Source: Thermoleophilaceae bacterium (GTDB taxonomy: Bacteria > Actinomycetota > Thermoleophilia > Solirubrobacterales > Thermoleophilaceae). Taken from it: a stretch of 64,000 nt of DNA. A model generated the notes under the pieces. That model searched no databases. It was given only the letters and a program-made list of their open reading frames with translations, and had not been told where the DNA came from. Position numbers and translations under genes: made by a program. Each line of letters begins with the position of its first letter. Positions within the stretch are counted from its first letter, which is position 1. Positions 1 through 8,108 of this stretch are shown here, piece after piece. The stretch lies in contig DASUWY010000010.1 of NCBI GenBank assembly GCA_036378175.1, positions 43,242-107,241 of the forward strand. Direction: 5' to 3'.

Positions 1-38
1 GGGTCTTCCTGGACTGGTGATTCCTTCTCAGCGCTCAT
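1..38 (-). CDS. Start of a gene running off the left edge, coupled to CheB
   Basis: Only the first 12 or so codons are visible; they read M-S-A-E-K-E-S-P-V-Q-E-D. The ATG overlaps the stop of the upstream CheB-like gene in an ATGA arrangement, so the two are probably translationally coupled. Stand-alone CheB-type genes are often followed by a CheR-type methyltransferase, which would be the first guess, but nothing in the visible residues proves it. Confidence 0.35.
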   Translation of the reverse strand, partial: MSAEKESPVQED

Positions 39-1093
39 GCCGCAGGCTCGTCATCCACGGGCGTCCCGCCCAGCTCCGCGATCGTGCGGCGAATCGCCTC
101 TGCGTGGGCTTCCACCTCACGCGCCTTCACTTCGAATCGCTCGGAGGTCTGCCGTGACGTGCGCGCCCTTCGCGCCATCCGCCGGAAGAGGTCCTCGCGC
201 TCCTGAAGGCTGCGCAGCGCGCTCCACAGTGCCGCCTCGAGCGAGCGGCCCTGTTCGTTCTGCATAGTCTCGGCCGTGTAGGAGTGGCCCACGTGGCAGC
301 GGAAGCGAATCAGGTCGCCCTCCTGGTGCTCCCAGAGAGCGCCGCCGCACTCCGGGCAGGTGAGCGGCGTGAGGTCGCCGTCGCGCGGCGCCGCTACCTC
401 GGCGGTGTCGAGCGTCGGCTGGTCCCTGAAGGTTTCGTCGTCGTCCGGCGCGCCTTGCACTGCCTCAACGGGAGTGTCGATCAAGTTGCAGATCAGATCG
501 GGAATTTCCGCGATCCTTGCCACGTGCGTGGCGGCCCCGTTGTTGATGGCGCTCTGCGGCATGCCTCCGTAGAGCGCATCCGCCGGGTCCTGTGCGATGG
601 TAGCTCCACCGCGCTCCCGAAGCATCCACAGGCCGGCGGCGCCGTCGTCGAGCGTGCCCGAGAGCACGATGCCGATCGCCCGCTCACCATAGGCACGGGC
701 CACGCTGCGGAACAGGGGATCAATCGCCGGACGGTGGCCGTTCTCGCGCGGGCCATGGCTCAGTTGCGCCCGGCCATCCACCACGAGCAGGTGGTGGTCG
801 GGCGGTGCGACGTAGATGTGCCCGCGCTCGAGCTGCTCACCGTGCTGCCCGGCGGTGGCCGGCAGCTTGCCCGAGCGAGCGAGGATGGCCGGCAGCATGC
901 TGGTGCCCGTCGGCAGCAGGTGCATCACCACGACCAGCGCGGCTGGAAGCTCGAGCGGCAGCTCGGCCACGAGCTCTCGCAGGGCCTCCACGCCGCCCGC
1001 GGACGCGCCGATCGCGACTAGCTCGCGCTGGACCGTCTCCTCGACCGGTTGCGGCGGAAACCCGGACTCGGCTTGCGCCGGGTCAATGGACAT
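35..1093 (-). CDS. Stand-alone CheB-type protein-glutamate methylesterase with C-terminal zinc ribbon
   Basis: The 352-residue protein carries the CheB effector domain at about residues 23-205, with the catalytic Ser31 (GASAGG), His58 and Asp150 (in SGTLDDG). The family hydrolyses glutamyl methyl esters on chemoreceptors or deamidates them. There is no N-terminal receiver domain, so it is not a classical phosphorylation-controlled CheB. The C-terminus instead has a putative zinc ribbon (Cys245, Cys248, Cys265, His269) followed by a charged helix, an architecture seen in cytoplasmic CheB homologues outside chemotaxis operons. No flagellar or chemoreceptor genes are visible in the window. It overlaps the next gene downstream by four bases. 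Confidence 0.85.
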   Translation of the reverse strand: MSIDPAQAESGFPPQPVEETVQRELVAIGASAGGVEALRELVAELPLELPAALVVVMHLLPTGTSMLPAILARSGKLPATAGQHGEQLERGHIYVAPPDHHLLVVDGRAQLSHGPRENGHRPAIDPLFRSVARAYGERAIGIVLSGTLDDGAAGLWMLRERGGATIAQDPADALYGGMPQSAINNGAATHVARIAEIPDLICNLIDTPVEAVQGAPDDDETFRDQPTLDTAEVAAPRDGDLTPLTCPECGGALWEHQEGDLIRFRCHVGHSYTAETMQNEQGRSLEAALWSALRSLQEREDLFRRMARRARTSRQTSERFEVKAREVEAHAEAIRRTIAELGGTPVDDEPAA

Positions 1094-1131
1094 GCAGTGA
1101 TTCTCGCAGTCCCGCCGACCGGCTGCTGGAG

Positions 1132-1521
1132 CTATGCCCCGTCAGACGCGCGTTCGAGCATGAAGATCTCGACGTTGAGATCGGGATCCATGTGGACGTT
1201 GCTCATGAAGGCGACCACGCGGCGCCCGACGATGTCCTGCACCGTCTCGATGAACTCGTCCTGGACCGCCGCCTGGAACTCCTGCCGCTGGCGCGTGACG
1301 GCATCGCCTCGCCCGCTCCTGGCGAGCGTCTGCTCCGCGCGCGTGAGGCCGCCGCGGAGCACGCAGATAACCATGTCGTCCATGTAGTACGACCGCGCCT
1401 TGGTCGGTCCCTTGCCGTAGTAGCGCTTGTAGAGGCCGACGATCGCGTTCGACAGGTTGGCGAGCATCGGCCCGCGGTCGTGCTCGGACTCGTGATCGTG
1501 TGGAACGAGTGGAATTTCCAT
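1132..1521 (-). CDS. DUF2294 (Na-translocating decarboxylase-like) family protein
   Basis: This 129-residue protein matches the DUF2294 family, whose function is not established. Typical features are the GLYKRYYGKGPTKARSY stretch near the N-terminus and the closing D-L-N-V-E-I-F-M-L-E. I chose the ATG giving MEIPLVPH; a frame-compatible ATG 42 bases upstream would run into the palindrome next to the divergent ribbon-helix-helix gene. A second internal ATG (MLANLSN) is also possible. It is divergent from the ribbon-helix-helix gene and may share its promoter region. Confidence 0.7.
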   Translation of the reverse strand: MEIPLVPHDHESEHDRGPMLANLSNAIVGLYKRYYGKGPTKARSYYMDDMVICVLRGGLTRAEQTLARSGRGDAVTRQRQEFQAAVQDEFIETVQDIVGRRVVAFMSNVHMDPDLNVEIFMLERASDGA

Positions 1522-1561
1522 CGCGGACCCCGGAATAGATAAGATAGCGGAACGATACCGC

Positions 1562-1573
1562 ACCGATATCGGT
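1562..1573. promoter_or_regulatory. 12-bp perfect palindrome before the ribbon-helix-helix gene
   Basis: The sequence ACCGATATCGGT is a perfect palindrome ending seven bases before the ATG of the RHH gene. An AT-richer stretch (AGATAAGATAG) lies upstream of it. Position and symmetry fit an autoregulatory operator of a dimeric RHH repressor. No Shine-Dalgarno is visible for the gene. Operator function is inferred. Confidence 0.4.
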
Positions 1574-1580
1574 TACTGCG

Positions 1581-2039
1581 ATGACAACGTACCGCGATCT
1601 CAAGAGCCACCAGACCACGATCCGGTTTTCCCCGTCTCAATGGGAGGCGCTTGAGAATGCGGCGCGGGACCGGGATATGAGCGTGGCCCAGTACGTCCGC
1701 GATGCCGCGCGCGCACGTCTCGAGGAGGATGCGGCCCTAGCCTCCAGCGAGCGCCATCGGGCTTTCGCGGAGGGCGTGGAGCACGCTCGGGAGCATTCCC
1801 TCGGCGAGGCGGAGAGTGCGGTCGCGCTCTGGGAGCAGGGACGTCAGGCGCGCGAGCGCGCGAAGGACCTGCGCGAGCAGAGCCTCCGGCAGCGATCGGC
1901 CGCGAGCAAGCAATCGGCACGCTCGGTTGGCGAACCAAAAAGCGCCGCGGCTGTGTGGGAGCGGGGCGCGGCCGCGCGCGAACGCGCCCAGTTGCTCCAC
2001 GAGCGCGCGCGCAGCTTCAGGGCCCCCAAGCGGGACTAG
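1581..2039 (+). CDS. Ribbon-helix-helix protein with a duplicated charged-helix tail
   Basis: Residues 9-48 fit a ribbon-helix-helix DNA-binding fold: a short strand (TTIRFS), then two helices (PSQWEALENAARDRD and SVAQYVRDAARARLEE). The remaining 100 residues are a highly charged helical tail holding an internal duplication: residues 73-101 and 115-143 share the pattern S-x-G-E-x-x-S-A-x-A-x-W-E-x-G-x-x-A-R-E-R-A. RHH proteins usually act as dimeric repressors or antitoxins; no toxin gene is adjacent. The palindrome directly upstream suggests autoregulation. The stop overlaps that of the convergent gene (CTAG). The tail's function is unknown. Confidence 0.75.
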   Translation: MTTYRDLKSHQTTIRFSPSQWEALENAARDRDMSVAQYVRDAARARLEEDAALASSERHRAFAEGVEHAREHSLGEAESAVALWEQGRQARERAKDLREQSLRQRSAASKQSARSVGEPKSAAAVWERGAAARERAQLLHERARSFRAPKRD

Positions 2040-2239
2040 CGGGTCTGCCCGGCAACGCGATGCCGGTACAGGACGCACCCTGCGTGGTGGGGTGTGCCGT
2101 CCACCAGCACCGCGTGATCAGCGGCCGCAAGCGGCTCGCCGCAGGCCGCACAGACCTCGCTGGCGTGCGGCGCGCGGCGACGGCGGCTCCTTCCCTGGAG
2201 CAACGCTTGGATGCGGGAGTTGGTCGGGCGGTTAGGCAT
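2036..2239 (-). CDS. Small putative zinc-binding protein
   Basis: This is a 67-residue reading frame (80 residues if the ATG at 2278 is used). It has a basic stretch followed by CAACGEP, then HHAGC about 20 residues later, a C-x2-C...H-x2-C pattern like a small zinc finger. Its stop shares the bases CTAG with the convergent RHH gene, an arrangement found at several real gene pairs in this window. No good ribosome-binding site is visible for either start, so it remains tentative. Confidence 0.4.
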   Translation of the reverse strand: MPNRPTNSRIQALLQGRSRRRRAPHASEVCAACGEPLAAADHAVLVDGTPHHAGCVLYRHRVAGQTR

Positions 2240-2420
2240 GTGAGGAAGCGGCGGTTCCGGCTGGTCCGCTGCCACCATGAGGGGGGCTGCTCGTCCCAAG
2301 CGGGTAGGGGCGCTCGAGGCACGGGGGCGCGTGCGGCGGGCGTGGGTACAGCCTATATGAGCCGCTGTTCCTGCTGAGCCGGATGGCGCGCTCACGCTCG
2401 ATCCGGCACGATACGCGCGC

Positions 2421-3014
2421 ATGGACGACCGCTTCGAGATCAGGCAGCTCGTCGAGAACTGGGTGGTGTGGCGCGACGCCGGCGACTGGGAGCGCTTCCG
2501 GACCGTCTGGCACCTTCCGGGGAAGATGATGGCCACGTGGTTCCAGGGGACCGCGGACGAGTTCATCGAGGTGAGCAGGCAAGGCTGGGAGCGGGGGGTG
2601 CGCATCCTGCACTTCCTCGGCGGCAGCTCGATCGACCTGAGCGGCCACCGGGCTATCGCCCAGACGAAGATGACGATCTCGCAACGCGCGCTCGTGCACG
2701 ACGTGGAGGTGGACGTGGTGTGCACCGGGCGCTTCTACGACTTCATCGAGCGCCGTGACGGCCGCTGGGGGCTCGTTCACCGGCAGCCGATCTACGAGAA
2801 GGACCGCATGGACCCGGTGGACCCGGCGGCGCGGCTCGAGCTCGACCGCTCCCTGCTGGACAGCTTCCCGGTGGGCTACAGGCATCTCGCGTATCTCCAG
2901 GCCGGCATCGGCTACGAGGTCAAGCCCGACATGCCGGGGCTCGACGGGCCGGAGGTGGAGGAGCTCTACCGGCGCGGGGCGGCGTGGCTAGAGGGCCAGG
3001 ACGTCGAGCTCTGA
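2421..3014 (+). CDS. NTF2-like (SnoaL-type) protein
   Basis: The 197-residue protein has the SnoaL_4-type NTF2 fold signature: an N-terminal helix (EIRQLVENWVVWRDAGDWERF), a central FHLP-like turn, and a strand ending in W-G-L-V-H-R-Q-P-I-Y-E-K-D. Members include small-molecule isomerases, dehydratases and hydroxylase partners; the substrate cannot be told from sequence. The C-terminal 60 residues extend beyond a minimal SnoaL domain. The last 27 bases overlap the convergent FAD oxidoreductase gene. Confidence 0.7.
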   Translation: MDDRFEIRQLVENWVVWRDAGDWERFRTVWHLPGKMMATWFQGTADEFIEVSRQGWERGVRILHFLGGSSIDLSGHRAIAQTKMTISQRALVHDVEVDVVCTGRFYDFIERRDGRWGLVHRQPIYEKDRMDPVDPAARLELDRSLLDSFPVGYRHLAYLQAGIGYEVKPDMPGLDGPEVEELYRRGAAWLEGQDVEL

Positions 3015-4112
3015 GCTCTGGCCCGTGGCGATCAGCTCAGCCACGCCGCGGCCGGCGATGAAGCCGATCAGGTTGCCGGTGCCGGAGTAGCCGCCGAGCG
3101 TGTAGAGCCCCTCGTCCACCTGTCCGGCAAACGGCCGGTCGCCCTCGCTGAAGCCCACCACACCCACCCAGCGGTGGGTCACATCCGCCTCATGCAGCCC
3201 CAGCTCATCGTGTACGTAACGCTCGAGCCGCTCCCACACCGCCGGGTTGCCCTGCTCGGCGTCAACGATGTGTGAGCTTTCGCCGTCGAGGTCGCTGAAG
3301 CCGCCGAGCGCAAGCCGCCCATCCGGCGCCTGCTGGAAATACTCGTACCCGTAGCGCGCGTAGACGAGCGTGTTCACCACGCGATCGGGCAGGGGCGCGG
3401 TGGCGATCATGTGCAGGCGCCTCGCGCGCACCCGCTCCACGAACGCCGCGGCCGCCGCGTCGCCGGCTACCACGGTGCGAGCTGCCTTCACGGGGCGGCC
3501 GGGCTCGGCAGGCGTGTTCTCGAAGATGCGTGCTCCCTGGCGCTCGGCGTCCTGGGCGAGCGCGCGGATCCAGCGCGCCGGTTGCAGCGCGGCGTCGTGA
3601 TCCACGAGGCAGCCCGCGTGGCCGATGCCGCGCAGCATGGGCTCGAGCTGGTCGCGCTCAACGAGCTCCGCCGCGAAGCCGTCCTCGCGCAGCGCGTCCA
3701 CGTGCCTGCGCACGTGGACGGCCTCCTCGGCGGAGGTGGCCAGGCGCAGCGAGCCCACCCGCCGCACGGCGTCCGCGGCGCCAAGGTCCCGCGCCAGCGC
3801 CACCACCTCGTCCTGGGCCTCCACCGTGCGCGCGTAGAGCCGCCGCGCGGCGTCGCGGCCCCAGCGCTCGCGCGCGTCCACGTGAAACGGCGCGCCGCCC
3901 GCCAGCAGGAAGCCGCCGTTGCGCCCGCTCGCGCCGCTCGCCACGGTGCGCGCCTCGAGCACGACCGTGTCCACTCCGCGCCGCGCCAGCTCGCGCGCGC
4001 AGGAAAGGCCGCTCACCCCCGCGCCGATCACGCACACGTCCGCGCTCGTCTCGCCCTCGAGCCGCGGGCGCGGCTCGTACGGGTAGTCGAGCCAGTAGGG
4101 GACGGTCTGCAT
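2988..4112 (-). CDS. FAD-dependent amine/amino-acid oxidase (DAO family)
   Basis: The 374-residue protein has an N-terminal dinucleotide-binding motif (CVIGAGVSGLSCAREL, about residues 27-42), the ASGRNGGF motif typical of the gamma-glutamylputrescine oxidase/DadA branch, and the C-terminal GGYSGTGNLIGFIAGRGVAE segment that closes the FAD site. It probably oxidises a secondary or primary amine of an amino acid or polyamine. No putrescine pathway genes are adjacent, so substrate is open. It is slightly short for the family (usually 390-430), with the substrate-domain middle trimmed around residues 200-225. Confidence 0.8.
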   Translation of the reverse strand: MQTVPYWLDYPYEPRPRLEGETSADVCVIGAGVSGLSCARELARRGVDTVVLEARTVASGASGRNGGFLLAGGAPFHVDARERWGRDAARRLYARTVEAQDEVVALARDLGAADAVRRVGSLRLATSAEEAVHVRRHVDALREDGFAAELVERDQLEPMLRGIGHAGCLVDHDAALQPARWIRALAQDAERQGARIFENTPAEPGRPVKAARTVVAGDAAAAAFVERVRARRLHMIATAPLPDRVVNTLVYARYGYEYFQQAPDGRLALGGFSDLDGESSHIVDAEQGNPAVWERLERYVHDELGLHEADVTHRWVGVVGFSEGDRPFAGQVDEGLYTLGGYSGTGNLIGFIAGRGVAELIATGQSSELDVLAL

Positions 4113-4166
4113 GGCGCGTTTCTACTACGTGGTTGACCTGAGGCGCGCGAGCCTTAGGCTCTTCAT

Positions 4167-5342
4167 GTGGGTTTGCACACATCGGAGACGGACGCGGGGG
4201 CCGCCACCCACGAGCGCCTCGCCCGGCTTGCCGAGGAGCAGGCCGCTCTGCGGCGCGTGGCCACCGTCGTGGCGAGCGGTGCCGAGCCCGAGGAGGTGTT
4301 CGAGCTCGTGACCGAGGAGGCCGGGAAGCTGCTCGACGCCAGCTCCGCCGGGATGATCCGGTACGAGCCCGACGGGGAGAGCGCCCTTGTGGTGGGCCGC
4401 TGGCACGGGTCCGACCCCCTTGGCATGGAGGTGGGCACGACGGTGCCGGTGTCGGGCGACACCGGTGTGGCGCACGTTCTCCGCACGGGAAGGCCGGTGC
4501 GGGTCGAGAGCTTCAAGGGCCGGCGTGGCTGGATCGCCGAGGAGATGAACCGGCTCGGCTTCCGAGGCACCGTGAGCGCCCCGATCACAGTGGGAGGCCG
4601 GATCTGGGGCGCGGTGATCGTCGCCACCTCCGGCAACGAGCCGATGCCGCCGGACACGGAGACGCGGCTCAGCGAGTTCGCCGACCTCGTGGCGCTGGCG
4701 CTCGCCTCGGCGGCCGCCAAGCAGGAGCTGATCGAGTCGCGCGCGCGGATCGTGCACGCGGGCGACGCGGCGCGCCGGAGGCTCGAGCGCGACCTTCACG
4801 ATGGCGCCCAGCAGCGCCTCGTGTCGCTCGCTCTCTCGCTGCGCGTGGCGTGCGACGCCCTCGACTCGTCGGATCCGGCGCGGGGGCGCGAGCTGCTCGA
4901 GCACGCGCGGGGCGAGCTCGACCACGCGATCGACGAGCTGCGCGAGCTGGCGCGCGGAATCCACCCGGCGGTGCTCACCGAGCGCGGCCTCGCGGCCGCC
5001 GTGGAGGTGCTGTGCGCGCGGTCGCCGGTGCCGGTGAACGCGGAGGTGACGAGTGACCGCCTCACGCCGGCCCTCGAGGCGGCTTCCTACTACGTCGTGT
5101 CCGAGGCGCTCACCAATGTGGCCCGCTATTCGGGCGCGAGCTTGGCCGCGATCACGGTGAGCCGCGCCGGCGACCGCGTGACGGTGGAGATCTCAGACGA
5201 CGGCTGCGGCGGCGCCGATCCCGAGAACGGCTCCGGCCTGCGCGGCCTCGCCGATCGCGTGGAGGCGCTCGACGGACGGCTTCACATCCACAGCCCCGTG
5301 GGTGAGGGCACGCGGGTCCGCGCCGAGTTCTTCGTCGCCTAG
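4167..5342 (+). CDS. GAF-domain sensor histidine kinase (NarL-type partner class)
   Basis: A 391-residue cytoplasmic kinase with an N-terminal GAF domain (about 25-185), a HisKA_3 dimerisation helix with phospho-acceptor His211 in ERDLHDGAQQRL, and a HATPase_c domain (N box SEALTNVARYS, G boxes DDGCGG and GSGLRGLADRVEAL). Such kinases phosphorylate NarL/LuxR-type regulators; none is adjacent, so the partner is encoded elsewhere. There are no membrane segments. GTG is taken as start because the overlapping ATG two bases upstream is out of frame. The stop shares CTAG with the convergent gene. Confidence 0.85.
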   Translation: MGLHTSETDAGAATHERLARLAEEQAALRRVATVVASGAEPEEVFELVTEEAGKLLDASSAGMIRYEPDGESALVVGRWHGSDPLGMEVGTTVPVSGDTGVAHVLRTGRPVRVESFKGRRGWIAEEMNRLGFRGTVSAPITVGGRIWGAVIVATSGNEPMPPDTETRLSEFADLVALALASAAAKQELIESRARIVHAGDAARRRLERDLHDGAQQRLVSLALSLRVACDALDSSDPARGRELLEHARGELDHAIDELRELARGIHPAVLTERGLAAAVEVLCARSPVPVNAEVTSDRLTPALEAASYYVVSEALTNVARYSGASLAAITVSRAGDRVTVEISDDGCGGADPENGSGLRGLADRVEALDGRLHIHSPVGEGTRVRAEFFVA

Positions 5343-6733
5343 CTGCGCTTGCGCTTACGCGAGCCGCTGCTCGGCGGCGACAGCACCGCCATCACCGGTC
5401 GCAGGATGGACCGCGGCACGCTGCGCGCCATCTTCATTCCGGCCATTCCCGCGCGCGCTCTGAACGGGGTGCCGCGGCCCACGCCGCGGCTCGGCGCGAA
5501 GCGCCGGGTGGGGAGCTGGTGGTGTAGCGGCGGCTCGTCGGCGGCGTCACCGAGCGTGCGGCCGATCACGAGCCGCTGGATCTCGCTCGTGCCCTCGAAG
5601 ATCGTGTAGAGCTTGGCGTCGCGGTACCACTTCTCCACGGGCAGGTCGCGCACGTAGCCCCAGCCGCCGCACACCTGGATCGCGCGCTCTGTGATCGCCA
5701 CCGCCACCTCGGAGGCCTTCATCTTCGACATCGATCCCTCGGCATGGTGGAACGGGATCTTCTGGGCGGCCATCCACGCGGCGCGCCAGGTGAGCAGCCG
5801 CGCTGCGTCCAGCTCCGCGGCGAGCTCGGCGAGCGGGAACGAGATGCCCTGCTTCTCGAGGATTGGCTCGCCGAACGCCTCGCGCTCTGACGCCCAGTCG
5901 CAGGCGAACTCGAAGGCGGCGCGCGCTATGCCGAGCGCCTGGGCCGCCACCATCGGCCGCGTCTGCTCGAAGGCTCCGAGCGTTGCAGAGCGGCCCTCGC
6001 CCGCACGCGCCTGCTCAAACCGGCGCTCGAGCTTCTTCTCGCCGCCCAGCAGGTGGTCCGCGGGCACGCGGCAGTTCTCGAACGTGATCTCCGCCGTATG
6101 GGAGGCCCGGCAGCCGAGCTTCTCGAGCTTGCGCACGAGCGTGAGCCCGGGCGTGCCGCCGGGCACCACGAACAGCGCCTGGCCGCGGTGGCCGAGGTCG
6201 GGATCCACCGTGGCGTTCACCACGTGCACGTTCGCGATGCCCCCGTTGCCGATCCAGATCTTGTGGCCGTCGATCACCCACTCGTCGCCGTCCTTGCGCG
6301 CACGGGTGCGCAGGTTGCGAACGTCGCTGCCGCCCTCGGGCTCGGACACGGCGAGCGCGGCGAGCTTGAGGTCGCCCGGCTCGCCGAAGCACTCCGGCGC
6401 CCAGCGAAGGAGCTGCTCCGGGGTGGCCGCCTGCGCCACCGCCGACAGCGCCAGCGCCGGCATCACGATCGCGAGGCCGATGCCGGCGCAGCCCCAGAAG
6501 AGCTCCTCCATGAACAGCGGCAGCGACAGGCCCGTGGGGTCCCCAATCAGGTCGCGGTAGAAGAGCGGGTTGTAGAACCCCTGCCGCGACGCCTCCTCGA
6601 GCACCGGCCACGGGAACTCCTCGCGCTTGTCGTATTCCTCGGCCACGGGCCGGATCACGTCCGCGGCGAAGCGGTGGGTGCGCTCCACGAGGTCGTGGTG
6701 CGCGGGGGAGAGGCGGAGGTCGAACCCGCTCAT
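5339..6733 (-). CDS. Acyl-CoA dehydrogenase
   Basis: The 464-residue flavoprotein would catalyse alpha,beta-dehydrogenation of acyl-CoA, the first step of beta-oxidation. Visible signatures are AALAVSEPEGGSDVRNL (FAD/substrate contact), KIWIGNGG, the QVCGGWGYVRDLPVEKWYRD segment and the C-terminal LYTIFEGTSEIQRLVIGRTLG containing the usual catalytic Glu. About 45 residues rich in Arg and Pro follow the normal family end, likely a basic tail. The ATG overlaps the thiolase stop by four bases, so the pair is co-translated. Its own stop overlaps the convergent kinase gene. Confidence 0.9.
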   Translation of the reverse strand: MSGFDLRLSPAHHDLVERTHRFAADVIRPVAEEYDKREEFPWPVLEEASRQGFYNPLFYRDLIGDPTGLSLPLFMEELFWGCAGIGLAIVMPALALSAVAQAATPEQLLRWAPECFGEPGDLKLAALAVSEPEGGSDVRNLRTRARKDGDEWVIDGHKIWIGNGGIANVHVVNATVDPDLGHRGQALFVVPGGTPGLTLVRKLEKLGCRASHTAEITFENCRVPADHLLGGEKKLERRFEQARAGEGRSATLGAFEQTRPMVAAQALGIARAAFEFACDWASEREAFGEPILEKQGISFPLAELAAELDAARLLTWRAAWMAAQKIPFHHAEGSMSKMKASEVAVAITERAIQVCGGWGYVRDLPVEKWYRDAKLYTIFEGTSEIQRLVIGRTLGDAADEPPLHHQLPTRRFAPSRGVGRGTPFRARAGMAGMKMARSVPRSILRPVMAVLSPPSSGSRKRKRS

Positions 6734-8019
6734 CGTTCGAGTATCGCCACCACGCCCTGGCCGCCTGCGGCGCAGATCGAGATCAGGCCGCGGCCCGACC
6801 CCTTCTCCGCGAGCATCTTCGCCAGCGAGCCCACGATCCGCCCGCCGGTGGCGGCGAACGGGTGGCCTGCCGCGAGCGAGCCGCCCTTCACGTTGAGCTT
6901 GTCGCGGTCGATGGATCCGAGCGGCTCGTCGCGTCCCAGGCGCTCCTTGCAGAACTCGGGCGACTCCCACGCCTTGAGCGTGGTGAGCACCTGCGAGGCG
7001 AATGCCTCGTGGATCTCATAGAAGTCGAAGTCCTGGAGCGTGAGCCCGGCCCGGTCGAGCAGCTTCGGCACCGCGTACGCGGGCGCCATCAGGAGCCCCT
7101 CGTCCCCGTGCACATAGTCCACCGCCGCCACGACGGCGTGCGTGACGTGGGCGAGCACGGGCAGGTTGCGCTGCTCCGCCCACTCGTCGCTCGCGAGCAG
7201 CACCGTGGACGCGCCATCCGACAGCGGCGTGGAGTTGCCGGCCGTCATCGTCGCGCCCTCCTTGTCGCCATTGGCGCTGAACGCGGGCTTCAGCTTGGCG
7301 AGCTTCTCCGGCGTCGAATCGGGGCGCAGGTTCTGGTCGCGCTCGAGCCCCAGGTAGGGCGTGACGAGATCGTCGAAGAAGCCGCTGTCGTACGCCGCGG
7401 CGAGGTTCTGGTGGCTGCGCGCGGCCAGCTCGTCCTGCTCCTCGCGCGTGATGCCCCAGTGCTTGGTGGTGATCGCCTGGTGCTGGCCCATGGAGAGGCC
7501 GGTGCGCGGCTCGGCGTTGCGCGGGATCTCAGGCACGATCTGCCCCGGGCGCAGGTGGCCGAGCAGCTTCACCCGCCCCGCGGCGGACTTGGTGCGGTTG
7601 AACTCGAGCAGCACGCGGCGCAGGTCCTCGTTGATCTCGATTGGCGCGTCACTGGTCGTGTCCACCCCGCCGGCGATGCCGCAGTCGATCTGCCCGAGGG
7701 CGATCTTGTTCGCCACGAGAACGGTCGCCTCGATGCCGGTGTCGCATGCCTGCTGCACGTCATAGGCGGGGGTGTTGTGCGCGAGAGCGGAGCCGAGCAC
7801 GCACTCGCGCGTGAGGTTGAAGTCGCGGCTGTGCTTGAGCACGGCGCCCGCAACCACCTCGCCGATGCGGTCGTCGCGCAGGCCAAAGCGCGCGATCAGA
7901 CCGTCGAGCGCGGCGGTGAGCATGTCCTGGTTGGATGCCTCCGAGTACGGGCCGTTCGAGCGCGCGAAGGGAATACGGTTTCCACCGATGATCGCGGCGA
8001 GGGGCTTGGTTTCGGCCAT
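6730..8019 (-). CDS. Acetyl-CoA acyltransferase (thiolase)
   Basis: The 429-residue protein is a beta-ketothiolase of the FadA2/FadI type. The nucleophilic Cys lies in VQQACDTG, the His in EIHEAFA, GGSLAAGHPFAATGGR forms the C-terminal GHP motif, and the second Cys is in ISICAAGGQG. It performs the thiolytic last step of beta-oxidation or its reverse. It is the first gene of a two-gene unit with the acyl-CoA dehydrogenase. It is divergent from a FabG4-like reductase, the same arrangement as M. tuberculosis fadA2 (Rv0243) against fabG4-htdX (Rv0242c-Rv0241c). Confidence 0.92.
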   Translation of the reverse strand: MAETKPLAAIIGGNRIPFARSNGPYSEASNQDMLTAALDGLIARFGLRDDRIGEVVAGAVLKHSRDFNLTRECVLGSALAHNTPAYDVQQACDTGIEATVLVANKIALGQIDCGIAGGVDTTSDAPIEINEDLRRVLLEFNRTKSAAGRVKLLGHLRPGQIVPEIPRNAEPRTGLSMGQHQAITTKHWGITREEQDELAARSHQNLAAAYDSGFFDDLVTPYLGLERDQNLRPDSTPEKLAKLKPAFSANGDKEGATMTAGNSTPLSDGASTVLLASDEWAEQRNLPVLAHVTHAVVAAVDYVHGDEGLLMAPAYAVPKLLDRAGLTLQDFDFYEIHEAFASQVLTTLKAWESPEFCKERLGRDEPLGSIDRDKLNVKGGSLAAGHPFAATGGRIVGSLAKMLAEKGSGRGLISICAAGGQGVVAILER

Positions 8020-8041
8020 TCGTGCTGTTTCTCCTCGTAAA

Positions 8042-8069
8042 CGGGTATAGGCAGCTACTGGTGTACCCG
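8042..8069. promoter_or_regulatory. Imperfect palindrome between thiolase and FabG4 genes
   Basis: Arms CGGGTATA and TGTACCCG match at seven of eight positions around a 12-base spacer, in the 89-base gap between the divergent fatty-acid genes. Location suggests an operator that could serve both directions. The regulator is not identifiable here. Confidence 0.3.
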
Positions 8070-8108
8070 CTCGTACAGAACTTTTGAACTCCCAAGGGGT
8101 GTTGTGAC

